NCBI RefSeq assembly: GCF_900302465.1
Contig: NZ_OMOR01000004.1
Span: 1 to 48,312 of the forward strand
Length of the DNA stretch: 48,312 nucleotides
Reading direction: 5' to 3'
DNA from: Ascidiaceihabitans donghaensis
GTDB taxonomy: Bacteria; Pseudomonadota; Alphaproteobacteria; Rhodobacterales; Rhodobacteraceae
A program made the position numbers and the translations under genes. How positions within the stretch are numbered: the stretch's first letter is position 1; every line of letters starts with the position of its first letter. The notes below the pieces were generated by a model. That model had not been told where the DNA came from, did not search any database, and saw only the letters and a list, made by a program, of their open reading frames with translations. Shown here in pieces: positions 34,119 through 42,709 of the stretch.

Positions 34119-34741
34119 CTATGTTACCATCTTGGAAGTGTCCTTCGAATCATGGTGATAAATGGTTCTTGGGTAAAGTGCGAATTCTTAGGCATGTTTG
34201 TCCAAAAACCGCACCTTGCAGGTGTGGCACCACAGTGTTGGAAATTCGCGTGGTACCGGAGCAAAAGATGGAGCTTTATTGCCCGATAGGCAGCTTGTTG
34301 CCCAATTTGTAAGTTTCGGCTGATCGTAACGGGGTTTGTAATATGAATCGGTCAATCCAAAAATCTTTTAAAACCAAATTTGAAAAACCAGTCTTTTCTA
34401 ATTCATATAGTTCTAGTTCATACAGTGTAAGTATCTGTTATAAAGACGAAAAACCCTTTATCTCTTACGTATTGGGCTGGCTTGGCATACGTAATGGGAT
34501 GTTTGACCTTACGCAGTGGGATCGCTGTTCTTACGTTTAGGATGCACTTTAACTCTTACCTATTGGGTGGTTCAGTATAGGGGATTTTACAGCAAAAAAA
34601 GTGTATTCTTATCAAAGCATTGCGATTCGGCTTCCGAATCAGTCGCTATTTAAAACTTACGTTTTGGGTGATTTACCAAGACCTCTATTTCTGATATCTT
34701 ACACTTAACAGCATACAAAAGTAAGCGAACACAGGTAAGAG
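34119..34741. other. Plasmid origin region (gene-free, 623 bases)
   Basis: The largest gene-free stretch of the window, between divergent parA and the initiator gene. Near parA it carries the short hairpin CACCT-TGC-AGGTG (34212-34224). The middle (34355-34445) is AT-rich and a candidate for unwinding. The right third carries iterons (34463-34580 and 34653-34670) and a hairpin GATTCGG-CTT-CCGAATC (34624-34640). Just before the start, CTTAC (34697-34701) and inverted GTAAG copies (34721-34725, 34734-34738) may be the initiator's autorepression site. I found no perfect DnaA box. Confidence 0.75.
34463..34680 (+). repeat. Iterons of the replication origin, 22-base spacing
   Basis: Repeats with core TTACGTATTGGG start TACG or TACC at 34466, 34488, 34510, 34532 and 34557, so the first four are exactly 22 bases apart (two helical turns) and the fifth 25. 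A sixth good copy, TTACGTTTTGGGTG, begins at 34657. Variation sits mainly around positions 5-8 of the core. Such arrays bind Rep_3-type initiators. The orientation toward the rep gene also fits. Confidence 0.8.
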
Positions 34742-35752
34742 ATGGCGCCCAAAGATCGCCCCATACGCACGGTCGATGCCAGACCAAACGCAGAGACGCT
34801 GGTAAAACCCGGCGAGTTGGTTGATCTTGTTGAGGTCACGCCTCTGACTTTGGCAGACCGCCGTATTTATAACCAGCTGCTGGAAAACGCGTGGGACGCG
34901 ATTGAACGCCCTGTGACCCATATGATTTCCAAAAGTGACTTGCGGGGCTCTCATAATTCAAATGACCGGGTTGGTGAATCCATCGAACGGTTGATGGCTT
35001 CCATCGTCAAGGTGCGTGTGATGCGCGACGGGGAACCCGCGATTGAACGCGTGCAGCTGTTGGGCGGCAACATCGAAACAACACGGCGCGACGGGTTGTT
35101 TGAATATGAAATTCCATCGCGGCTGCGCAATATCATCAAAGATAGCACCGTTTTTGCACGGCTTCAGCGCGAAGTGATGTTTGCGCTAAGTTCGAAATAC
35201 GCCCTGACCTTGTACGAGATGATCCAGAAGCGTGGCAAGTTGCGCTGGCGGTCGTCTGAAAAATTCAGCCTTGAGGATTTGCGCGGCGTTCTGGGTGTTC
35301 CGAAAGGCAAGCTGGCCAGCTGGTCCAACCTTAAATTGCGTGCGATTGATCCTGCCTTGGAAGAAGTGAACGCGCTCAGCGATTATGTTGTTGCTGTTGA
35401 ACCGGTTAAAACGGGACGGCGTGTCACCCATGTGGAATTGCGGTGGTGGACCAAAGACGCCAAAAGCACAGCAGAAGCCGAACGCGAATTGAGCTTTTCC
35501 AAAGTAGGGCGCAAAGCCCGCACCAAAGGTAAAGTTGAAGACATAAAGCCGCGTCCGGCGTGGTTGGACAAGAAGGGGCCAAGCCTGCGATCCGAGACGT
35601 ATGAAACAGCGCGACTGCGGTATGCAGGTTATGATATTTATCATGTGGAAGGTGAGTGGCGGGCATGGTCTGCAGGCAAAGATGCGCCACAAGACCCGGA
35701 TCGCGCGTTTCTGGCATTTTTCAGGAAATTCGCTGAAGCCAATCCCATATAG
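34742..35752 (+). CDS. Rep_3-type plasmid replication initiator
   Basis: Initiator of 336 aa that should bind the upstream iterons and open the origin. The first half has the winged-helix pattern of Rep_3 proteins: LTLADRRIYNQLLENAW, DLRGSHNSNDRVGESIERL and FEYEIPSRLRNIIKDSTVFARL. LSSKYALTLYEMIQKRG (about residues 150-166) with FSLEDLRGVLGVP is the most recognisable Rep_3 segment. The last 90 residues are basic then rich in aromatic residues (EGEWRAWSAG) and are less conserved. In Roseobacter naming this corresponds to the RepB-type group, judged by pattern only. The ATG at 34742 has a weak GGTAAGAG site, and inverted iteron fragments overlap the leader. Confidence 0.88.
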   Translation: MAPKDRPIRTVDARPNAETLVKPGELVDLVEVTPLTLADRRIYNQLLENAWDAIERPVTHMISKSDLRGSHNSNDRVGESIERLMASIVKVRVMRDGEPAIERVQLLGGNIETTRRDGLFEYEIPSRLRNIIKDSTVFARLQREVMFALSSKYALTLYEMIQKRGKLRWRSSEKFSLEDLRGVLGVPKGKLASWSNLKLRAIDPALEEVNALSDYVVAVEPVKTGRRVTHVELRWWTKDAKSTAEAERELSFSKVGRKARTKGKVEDIKPRPAWLDKKGPSLRSETYETARLRYAGYDIYHVEGEWRAWSAGKDAPQDPDRAFLAFFRKFAEANPI

Positions 35753-35782
35753 GCTCTACTTCGCGGCTTAGAGTAGCAGAAT

Positions 35783-37228
35783 TTACTGGGGCAGCTGCAA
35801 AACTGCGGTGCAGACTTCAATTCCGATGATATCCTGGCACAATCCGGGTGGGCCCTCTGATCCGTCCAATGGCGAAAGCATCGCGTCAAATCCGGTCTGC
35901 ACTGTCAAAGACCCCGCGTTGCGCCAATATTGTGCCTGAACGCTGATGGCTTCGCCCGATTGATCGGCGCGTCTGCTCAGTGCTTGCACCCAATCATGCA
36001 AAGCGACGCCCACAATATTGGCAAGATGGAAATGTCCGGCCTGATCAAAGGTGACAAGAATTTCGGAAGCGATGGCGGAGCGCGCAAAGATTTGCATGCT
36101 GTCTTCATTAAACACATTCACAAAGGCAGTGGTCAGCGCATCATGATCAATTGCTGCACCGCGCTGTATGGCGGCTTTGGCCCGCAAAATTTGAACGTCG
36201 GCTTCCAGTCTAAGGCGGTCTTCAAGGTCCAACCCGTCTGCGTCCAACGCTTGTAAGCTTAAATTAGCGGCGCGGTCCCACTGTCGGGCCTCGCGGGCGT
36301 GTCGTATCCGGGTTTCTAGGTTAAGATCGGCTTGCGCTGCAAGACCATCAGACGCCTGCGTCATCCAGCGCTGCAAAAGTATTCCGCGGGGGCTGTCTGC
36401 GGCAGTGTTCGCTGCAAGTATGCTAATGGCGCTGGCCAGTAGATCACGCACAGCGGGATCATTCAGAAGTTCGGGGCGCAGGGCAGGGGCGGTGGACTTG
36501 GGATCGACCAGATCGTGAAAGGCGGTGTCGTAGTGCTGGCCGGCCTGATTGTCGCCTTGAACTTGGGCGTAGATGGCCATCATTGCGCTTTGGATTGCGT
36601 TCGAAACCCGGACCATGGGATCATCATCTAGCGGCGGGGGCATACGCAGTCCGCGCAACAGTGATGTTGCCTGTTCGTAGTCGCCTGTTTCAAACACATC
36701 CGAAGATTCGCGCATCAGCTCGGTTGCGCGTGTGAAACCGGGGCTTTCGTTCGGGGCCACAGGGGCATCCAGCAACGTGCGCAGTTCGTTTCTTTCGGGC
36801 TCAATCAGAACGTCAAGCGGATGGACAGCCATCTGCGCCACAATTGCCTGCGCTGCCGCGTCATTTCCGAACCACGCGTGATAATATGCCATATAGCTTA
36901 GGATGGCGTCGCGTGTGTCGGTATCGCCTGACTGTTTCGCAAGTGCGGCCCCTTCATCCAGCAAGCCCATGCCGCGTTCGTAGCGGGCCAGCCCCGACAG
37001 GATCAAAACACCGTTTACCAGCATAACGCGCGCCCAAAGCGGATCTTTCAGTGTCCCTTGCGCTTTGGCCTCGCGCAGTGATTGCGTCAGATAGGCGTCC
37101 ATACGCAGCGCCCCTTTGTCGTCGATTTCTGCGTCGAAACGGTCAAGCACATCCTGTGCTGTCAGGGTCTGGGCAACAGCGGCTGTAGACATTGCTAAGA
37201 CCAGCACCATGGAAACAAGAAACCGCAT
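35783..37228 (-). CDS. Exported alpha-helical repeat protein, CHAT partner
   Basis: Protein of 481 aa I do not recognise by name. The signal peptide is MRFLVSMVLVLAMSTAAVAQ. The rest is helical, with pairs of amphipathic helices such as RVMLVNGVLILSGLARYERGMGLLDEGAALAKQSGD and FETGDYEQATSLLRGL in the style of TPR-like repeats. It ends in a short segment with two Cys (LCQDIIGIEVCTAV) that may be disulfide bonded. The ATG shares one base with the CHAT stop (TGATG), so they are translated together. TPR-like proteins often hold or regulate CHAT proteases, so a partner or inhibitor role is likely but inferred. It is convergent with rep, 30 bases away. Confidence 0.78.
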   Translation of the reverse strand: MRFLVSMVLVLAMSTAAVAQTLTAQDVLDRFDAEIDDKGALRMDAYLTQSLREAKAQGTLKDPLWARVMLVNGVLILSGLARYERGMGLLDEGAALAKQSGDTDTRDAILSYMAYYHAWFGNDAAAQAIVAQMAVHPLDVLIEPERNELRTLLDAPVAPNESPGFTRATELMRESSDVFETGDYEQATSLLRGLRMPPPLDDDPMVRVSNAIQSAMMAIYAQVQGDNQAGQHYDTAFHDLVDPKSTAPALRPELLNDPAVRDLLASAISILAANTAADSPRGILLQRWMTQASDGLAAQADLNLETRIRHAREARQWDRAANLSLQALDADGLDLEDRLRLEADVQILRAKAAIQRGAAIDHDALTTAFVNVFNEDSMQIFARSAIASEILVTFDQAGHFHLANIVGVALHDWVQALSRRADQSGEAISVQAQYWRNAGSLTVQTGFDAMLSPLDGSEGPPGLCQDIIGIEVCTAVLQLPQ

Positions 37229-38856
37229 CACGAGTTCCCCACCATAAAGAACGGCGCCCACGCAAAGGGATGGGCCAAGGTCGGGTCACTGTCATCTTCC
37301 ATAAGCGTCAACATGGACCTACGCAGGGCTTCTGCTTTGCGCAGATCCGGGGTCTTGCGCATCTGTGCGAATGCCCCGGCTGTCAGCCGCGCTGCGGCAT
37401 CGTCACGTACGGGCCAATGGCTCACCAAAAGCGCTTCGGCGCCGGCTGCGAAAAAAGCACTGGCCAACCCTGATAGTCCTTCTGCGCCTTCGCCGTCACC
37501 GGCTGCTGTATTGCACGCAGACAAAACCACCCATTCCGCGTTCAACGTAAGTCCGGCGATTTCGCCTGCTTTCAACAATCCATCGTCGCCGGGTGTCGGC
37601 TCAAGCGGGGGTGTTAATGCAAGGGCGGGTTCATCCAAACCTTGCAATTCGCCCGATATCAATCCGTGTGTGGCGAAAACAACGACGTCTTGGGTGCTGA
37701 GGTCGATAGCGTTCAACGCGGTTTCTGAAGCCTGCGCACCCAATAAGACCTGCGCTTTATCGGGCGCAAACGTTGCAGCGATGGCACGTACTTCGCGGCG
37801 TGTGCCGGGCAGGGGGGCCAATGCGGTGATGTCGATTTTATCGTCACCGCTGCGTGCAACGTCTGCCGCTGAGGACGTGCCTTGAAATACGGGATCGCCC
37901 AACGCCAAAAGGGTTGGCGTTGGCAGATTTCCCGGATCGGATGCTGCAGATTTGACAGCAAGCAAAGACACCACAGAGGGCATCAAAGTGATCGCATGGG
38001 TGCGTGCCACCCAGCTTGCGTCGCGTAAATCCTGCGCAGTGGGATTTTCGATTGTGTCTTCGATGTCTGTCAAAAGAGCAGCAAACGGCAGTCCGATCCA
38101 CGCCGCATCTGGCACAATGCGCAGGTGGTTGATGGTTTGCAACTGATCCCAATAGGGACCAAAAATCAGCTGGTGAATGTTGTGCGCAAGGGATGTATTG
38201 AACCCGCGGCGCAGCGTGACGTCTTGCGGGTCATCCGCCCCGTCTTCGGCGCCGTCTTCCGCGTCGTCATCCAATGCCGCAGCACCACGAAGCACCCCAC
38301 CATCCAGCCCCATTTCTTGCCGGAACCGGCCCACCAGATCAGCGGCGTCGCCTGATGTTGCGGGCACTCGTTGCCACAACAATAGATCGCGCCCCATGAC
38401 CCAGATGAATAGGTTCTGCGGGGCTTGGTGCAGCAAGATTAACGCCTCGTCGGGGTCCAATGCCGCTTGAACTTGCGCCACGGTCAAAGGCACAGGGGCG
38501 ATAATGTCGTTGTAGCCGGGGAAGGCCTCTGCCAGATCCAGACCATTGGCGCGAATGGCCACATCCAGTTCGTTCAGCCGCAAGCGCCGCGCGGTGGGAT
38601 CCAGATCGGGATCAGCCCGAATGTGTTCGCGTTCCTGGGTCAGGTCGCGTCGGGCAATCGCAAGGTCTTGCGCCCCGGCTTCACGGGCCGCGATGCGCAA
38701 TGCAATTTGTTGCACAGCCCGCGCGGCCCGAGAGGTTTGCACAGCCTGTGCGACCTGAAACATTTTGTCGGCTTGCCCGTAGGCATCTGCCCCGTCTTGC
38801 GCAAAAGCAGACATGGCGTGGCAGGCGAAAATAACAGCAACAATAAACTTTTTCAT
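37228..38856 (-). CDS. Exported CHAT-domain cysteine protease
   Basis: Protein of 542 aa with signal peptide MKKFIVAVIFACHAMSAFAQ. Residues 30-135 are helical; the CHAT domain (caspase-HetF-associated with TPRs) covers about 230-542. The dyad is His397 (VFATHG) and Cys448 (VLSACNTA), and the C-terminal LSGLASAFFAAGAEALLVSHWPVRDDAA is a hallmark. An acidic insert of D/E/A repeats (residues 195-212) may be a flexible or cleavable linker. Many CHAT proteases are cytoplasmic; this one is predicted periplasmic, like the caspases here. It is the first gene of a two-gene unit with the helical partner. A trigger is not evident; an analogy to activated CHAT proteases of defence systems is inference. 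Confidence 0.9.
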   Translation of the reverse strand: MKKFIVAVIFACHAMSAFAQDGADAYGQADKMFQVAQAVQTSRAARAVQQIALRIAAREAGAQDLAIARRDLTQEREHIRADPDLDPTARRLRLNELDVAIRANGLDLAEAFPGYNDIIAPVPLTVAQVQAALDPDEALILLHQAPQNLFIWVMGRDLLLWQRVPATSGDAADLVGRFRQEMGLDGGVLRGAAALDDDAEDGAEDGADDPQDVTLRRGFNTSLAHNIHQLIFGPYWDQLQTINHLRIVPDAAWIGLPFAALLTDIEDTIENPTAQDLRDASWVARTHAITLMPSVVSLLAVKSAASDPGNLPTPTLLALGDPVFQGTSSAADVARSGDDKIDITALAPLPGTRREVRAIAATFAPDKAQVLLGAQASETALNAIDLSTQDVVVFATHGLISGELQGLDEPALALTPPLEPTPGDDGLLKAGEIAGLTLNAEWVVLSACNTAAGDGEGAEGLSGLASAFFAAGAEALLVSHWPVRDDAAARLTAGAFAQMRKTPDLRKAEALRRSMLTLMEDDSDPTLAHPFAWAPFFMVGNS

Positions 38857-38925
38857 ACCAAAGTATTCAAAGCGTGTCGGGCTTGGTCAAGTGACAAATC
38901 CGGTTAGTCGGAGTGCGGCTTGACG
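38857..38925 (-). promoter_or_regulatory. Gap upstream of the CHAT gene
   Basis: This 69-base gap between the Rieske stop (38926) and the CHAT start should carry the CHAT promoter unless the gene is read through. It contains ATTTGTCA (38899-38892, minus), partly like a site before the 20010 gene, but the same word also occurs near 6681, so it is not specific. Confidence 0.3.
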
Positions 38926-39966
38926 CTACTGGGCCATTTGCTTGTCGACCTGTTGTTCTTCGTTGATCATGGCTTGCAATTGCCGCCGAAACCGCAATTG
39001 CCCGCCATCAATGGGCAAATCGATGTGCGGCGTGGTTTTGTCCGTCATGCCTTTTTGCACCTCGTTCAGCACTGCGCGGTCTTCTTCAAAGGCGTGTTGC
39101 ACGTCCTCGGTCATCATTTTGGACAAGGCTTCGTCTTCGGGGCGAATATTGCGCAGTTGGAACCAATAGTAGCGGGTTTGGCTTTCGGTTGTGGGCGTCA
39201 TGAAATTGTAGCTGTCCATGATGAAGGTCTTTTCGTGCAACGGGCCATCTGCCCCGCCAGTGCCCGCAGGTGTGAACACAGCCTTGATCAAAGCATGGGA
39301 CGGGTAGCGCACTTCGTAATGCTGCAAGCGGTCGCAATTGCCCTCAAATTCCACGACCTTTTTGTAAAATGGCGCAGGTTCGTGATCCATCATCCAGCGA
39401 TGCACAATGACGCCGTCGTCGTTTTTCTTGATCCGCAAGGGGGTGTCCTTGGTTGCATCGGTGGCAAAGCTGCTTTGGTGCACCCATGCGACATGGGTCG
39501 GGTCCAGCAGGTTGTCGCACATCAACAGATAATTGCAGTCCAATTCCATCGCGGCCCCGCGATTGATGCCCCACGCGGGGTCGTCGTAGTGTTCGATTTC
39601 AAATATTTCGGAAGGGTCTGCCAGCGCAGGGTTGCCCATCCAGATCCAGACCAGCCCGTATTTCTCGTGCAAGGGATAGGCGTGCACTTTTGCGTTTGAT
39701 GGAATGCCACCCGATCCGGGTGCCCACACGCATTGGCCCACACAATTGAAGGTCAGCCCGTGGTATCCGCATTCGACGGTATCGCCTTTGATGCGGCCTT
39801 TGGACAAAGGCAGCTTGCGATGGGGGCAAGCGTCTTCCAATGCGACCAGATCATCGTTCTGCGTACGGAAAACACAGATTTTTTCACCCAGCACCATCAC
39901 TTGCTGCAAGTCGCGCGTGATCTCATGATCCCATGCGGCGACATACCAGGCATTTTTCAAAAACAT
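38926..39966 (-). CDS. Rieske oxygenase, VanA-type
   Basis: Non-haem iron oxygenase of 346 aa. The Rieske [2Fe-2S] ligands are in CPHRKLPLSKG and CGYHGLTF (about residues 47-69), and the mononuclear iron site is in NLLDPTHVAWVHQ (about 153-165). The opening FLKNAWYVAAWD is typical of the vanillate O-demethylase group, which removes methyl groups or hydroxylates aromatic and N-heterocyclic substrates. AAGGAG precedes the start. No ferredoxin-reductase (VanB-like) partner gene is present on the plasmid, so electrons must come from elsewhere. It is divergent from the acyl-CoA ligase at 40183. Confidence 0.9.
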   Translation of the reverse strand: MFLKNAWYVAAWDHEITRDLQQVMVLGEKICVFRTQNDDLVALEDACPHRKLPLSKGRIKGDTVECGYHGLTFNCVGQCVWAPGSGGIPSNAKVHAYPLHEKYGLVWIWMGNPALADPSEIFEIEHYDDPAWGINRGAAMELDCNYLLMCDNLLDPTHVAWVHQSSFATDATKDTPLRIKKNDDGVIVHRWMMDHEPAPFYKKVVEFEGNCDRLQHYEVRYPSHALIKAVFTPAGTGGADGPLHEKTFIMDSYNFMTPTTESQTRYYWFQLRNIRPEDEALSKMMTEDVQHAFEEDRAVLNEVQKGMTDKTTPHIDLPIDGGQLRFRRQLQAMINEEQQVDKQMAQ

Positions 39967-40182
39967 GTGTGGGCTCCTTTGATCCGTGGCGCTGTGATCT
40001 CACCAGCAGCCAGCGTGATCCACAAGCTGTTTCTTGGCCTGTGTAGGTAGTTATTCAATGCCGCTGAGGCCCTTGTTCCGTTTACGATTGCCGATATGAT
40101 CGCTGGGATGTTGATCTTGTTGTTCCATATCATGTCAATCGGTCCGGTTGGGCGGTGTTGACAGGGTGGGGCGTGAAAGAGG
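39967..40182. promoter_or_regulatory. Divergent region between VanA-type oxygenase and acyl-CoA ligase
   Basis: A 216-base gap that should contain both promoters. No strong operator is visible. No regulator gene lies beside it. Confidence 0.35.
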
Positions 40183-41706
40183 ATGGGGCCCTTGAGCAAA
40201 GACAAAAGCTTAGACGCATGGCAGATGCAGGCGGTTACTGTCGCGTCGGCGTTCAAAGCCGCGGCACAGCACGCACCGGACGCAATGTACTGCAAAAGCG
40301 CTGCAGGGGCACTTAATTACGGTCAAGCAGCGGGCGCCATTCAAACCCTTGCGGACGAATTACGCGAGGACGTGCAGGGCAGGGCGGTTGCTTTGATCCT
40401 GCCCAATTCGCCTGCGTTTCTAATCGCGTATTTCGCAATCCTCTTTGCAGGTGGCAAACCTGCTTTGATCAACCATGGGCATCCCGACAGCACCATCGCC
40501 AAATTGTTGGGCGATTTGGATGCCGCAGTCATCCTGTCTGATCGCGTACATCCCGGCGCAAAAACCCGCATCCTGACCGAAGGGGCGTTGAATGATTTAT
40601 TCGCCCCCGTCGGTATAGCCCCCGTCGACATGGCCCGTTTAATCGACCCCACAGAACCGGATGATATTGCGGCGATCTTGTATTCGGGCGGCACGACGGG
40701 GCTGCCCAAACAAGTGCCACATTCTAATGCCGCTATCGTTGCCACGATGGAACGCGGTGACTGGGGGTGGCGCACGGGGGCGGATGAAATCTGGTTGCCC
40801 GTCGCGCCATTCACGCACATTTACGGGTTTTTAATGGGGCTGACCAACCCGATCATTCGCGCAGGTGGCGTTGTGATCCCCGACCGGTTTCAGCCGGATT
40901 TGATCGTGGACATGCTGGTCAACGAAGGCGTTACGATCTTTGGTGGCGGGCCTCCGGCTATTTATCAGGGCGTGATGTCGTCTGCGAAATTCGCAGACGC
41001 GACGTTCCCAAAGTTGCGGATTTGTCCGGGCGGCGGCGCACCCTTTCCATTGGATGTTCACAGACGGTGGGAAGCGGCGACAGATTTGAAGATTTACGAA
41101 GGCTACGGCATGACCGAAATCGCGCCTATTTCGATCAACACCGAAGCACATGGCATCCTGCGCGGATCGGCAGGCAAGGCGGTGCCTGACACGGTGATTG
41201 AAATCGTTGATCTTGAAACAGGCGATACCGTGCTTGAGGTCGGAGAGGCGGGTGAAATCCGCGTCAAAGGCCCGCATATGATGACCGGTTACACCGGCGA
41301 CATGGATGAAACCGCCATCGCGCTGCGACATGGCTTTGTCTACACTGGCGATATTGGCACATTGGATGCTGACGGCTTTCTAACGATCACGGATCGCAAG
41401 AAGAACGTGATTTTTGTCAGCGGGTTCAATGTGTTTCCCAGAGAGGTCGAAGAGCTGTTGTTGACCCATCCTGCCGTGTCCGGGGCTTGTGTTGTTGCGC
41501 GTGCGCACCCGCGATCTGGCGAGGTTCCGGTGGCTTTTATCACATTGCGGTCGCATGTTTCCGCAGACGACGTCGCATCGTTTTGCCGTGACAATCTGAT
41601 TGCATACAAGCAACCTGCCGAAGTTGTAATACTGCCGGAAATGCCCCTCACACCTGCTGGAAAAGTGGACCGAAGCGCTTTGCAAAGCGGCCTGAAAGCG
41701 ACGTAG
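40183..41706 (+). CDS. Acyl-CoA/aryl-CoA ligase (AMP-forming)
   Basis: Adenylate-forming ligase of 507 aa. The P-loop is LYSGGTTGLPKQVPHSN (about residues 166-182), A5 is EGYGMTEIAP, and the hinge is TDRKKNVIFVSGFNVFPREVEE. The final Lys for adenylation is in LTPAGKVDRSAL. Length and spacing fit short, medium-chain or aryl acid ligases (CaiC/benzoate-CoA-like), unlike the longer long-chain ligase at 11897. The start is uncertain: AAAGAGG abuts the ATG with no spacing, and Met15 at 40225 is an alternative. It begins a three-gene operon with the flavoprotein and second Rieske oxygenase. Confidence 0.9.
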   Translation: MGPLSKDKSLDAWQMQAVTVASAFKAAAQHAPDAMYCKSAAGALNYGQAAGAIQTLADELREDVQGRAVALILPNSPAFLIAYFAILFAGGKPALINHGHPDSTIAKLLGDLDAAVILSDRVHPGAKTRILTEGALNDLFAPVGIAPVDMARLIDPTEPDDIAAILYSGGTTGLPKQVPHSNAAIVATMERGDWGWRTGADEIWLPVAPFTHIYGFLMGLTNPIIRAGGVVIPDRFQPDLIVDMLVNEGVTIFGGGPPAIYQGVMSSAKFADATFPKLRICPGGGAPFPLDVHRRWEAATDLKIYEGYGMTEIAPISINTEAHGILRGSAGKAVPDTVIEIVDLETGDTVLEVGEAGEIRVKGPHMMTGYTGDMDETAIALRHGFVYTGDIGTLDADGFLTITDRKKNVIFVSGFNVFPREVEELLLTHPAVSGACVVARAHPRSGEVPVAFITLRSHVSADDVASFCRDNLIAYKQPAEVVILPEMPLTPAGKVDRSALQSGLKAT

Positions 41707-41728
41707 AATTTGAAGTGAAAGCCTGTAA

Positions 41729-42709
41729 ATGACTGCCAAAATCGACGGAATGAAATCGCGTATGGTGCTGCCTGCAATTGCTGCACCCATGTTTCTGGTA
41801 TCCAACCCGCAAACGGTGATCGCGGCCTGCAAGGCGGGCGTTATGGGGTCTTTTCCAGGCCCGAATGCACGCACGGCAGCGGACTTGCGTAACTGGTTGA
41901 CCCAAATCACCAGCAGTGTCGGACCTAAAGATGCGCCTTGGGCGATGAACATGATCACCCACAGCAGCTATGGCCGGTTTGACGACGAGATTGCGTTGGT
42001 TGAAGAATTCCAACCCGATCTGGTGATCACAGCCTTGGGGGGCCCACACCGCGTCACCCGCGAGGTTCATGCCTATGGCGGTCTGGTTTTTGCGGATGTG
42101 ACATCGCCAAAATTCGCCCGCAAAGCGTTGGACAAAGGGGCCGATGGGTTGGTGCTGGTATGCGCGGGGGCCGGTGGACACACAGGTGAATACGCGATGC
42201 TGCCTTTCATCGAAGAAGTGCGCGGCTTTTTCGATGGTCCATTGATCGTCGGCGGCGGCATTGGCACAGGCCGTGCCATTCGCGCTGTTGAAAATCTGGG
42301 TGTTGATTTTGCCTATCTTGGCACACGGCTTCTGGCGACGCAGGAAACCATGATCCCCGACGCGTACCGCGAAATGGTATGGCAAAGCACGATGGAAGAC
42401 TTAATCGCATCCCGCGCTATCACAGGGGCTTTGGGCAATTGGATGCGCGCCAGCGTTGAGGCAGCCGGCATAGCAATCGAAGACATGAGCGCGGCTGCCA
42501 CGCTTGATTTTTCAGGTGACATGCATGCAGGGTCCAAAGCGTGGAAACATGTTTGGAGTGCAGGGCAAGGCGTGGGCGGGATCACCCGCGCCGAAACCGT
42601 TGCCGAAGCGGTCGAAACTTTGGTGATGCAATATAACAAAGCCGTGGCCGATCAAAGCCGCGGCAGCCGCTTTGGTGGCGCACAAACATTGACGAACGGG
42701 GAGACATGA
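41729..42709 (+). CDS. Nitronate-monooxygenase-like FMN protein (NPD/2-nitropropane dioxygenase family)
   Basis: FMN TIM-barrel of 326 aa. VLPAIAAPMFLVSNPQTVIAACKAGVMGSFPG at the start, LVLVCAGAGGHTGEYAMLPFI in the middle and FDGPLIVGGGIGTGRAIRAVENLGVDFAYLGTRLLAT are family signatures; these contact FMN phosphate. Family members oxidise nitronates or act as enoyl reductases, so the substrate cannot be fixed. Its stop overlaps the next ATG (ATGA, 42706-42709). It probably works with the ligase upstream and the oxygenase downstream on one substrate. A nitro compound would make sense of the label, but this is inference. Confidence 0.87.
   Translation: MTAKIDGMKSRMVLPAIAAPMFLVSNPQTVIAACKAGVMGSFPGPNARTAADLRNWLTQITSSVGPKDAPWAMNMITHSSYGRFDDEIALVEEFQPDLVITALGGPHRVTREVHAYGGLVFADVTSPKFARKALDKGADGLVLVCAGAGGHTGEYAMLPFIEEVRGFFDGPLIVGGGIGTGRAIRAVENLGVDFAYLGTRLLATQETMIPDAYREMVWQSTMEDLIASRAITGALGNWMRASVEAAGIAIEDMSAAATLDFSGDMHAGSKAWKHVWSAGQGVGGITRAETVAEAVETLVMQYNKAVADQSRGSRFGGAQTLTNGET

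Noticed and set aside
34119-34741. DnaA boxes in the origin region
   Set aside because: I looked for TTATCCACA-like 9-mers on both strands; only poor matches such as TTATCAAAG were seen.
6681-38899. ATTTGTCACTT as a shared operator of the CHAT gene and other module genes
   Set aside because: The same word occurs before the unrelated acyl-CoA dehydrogenase (near 6681) as well as before CHAT, so it is not specific to the module.
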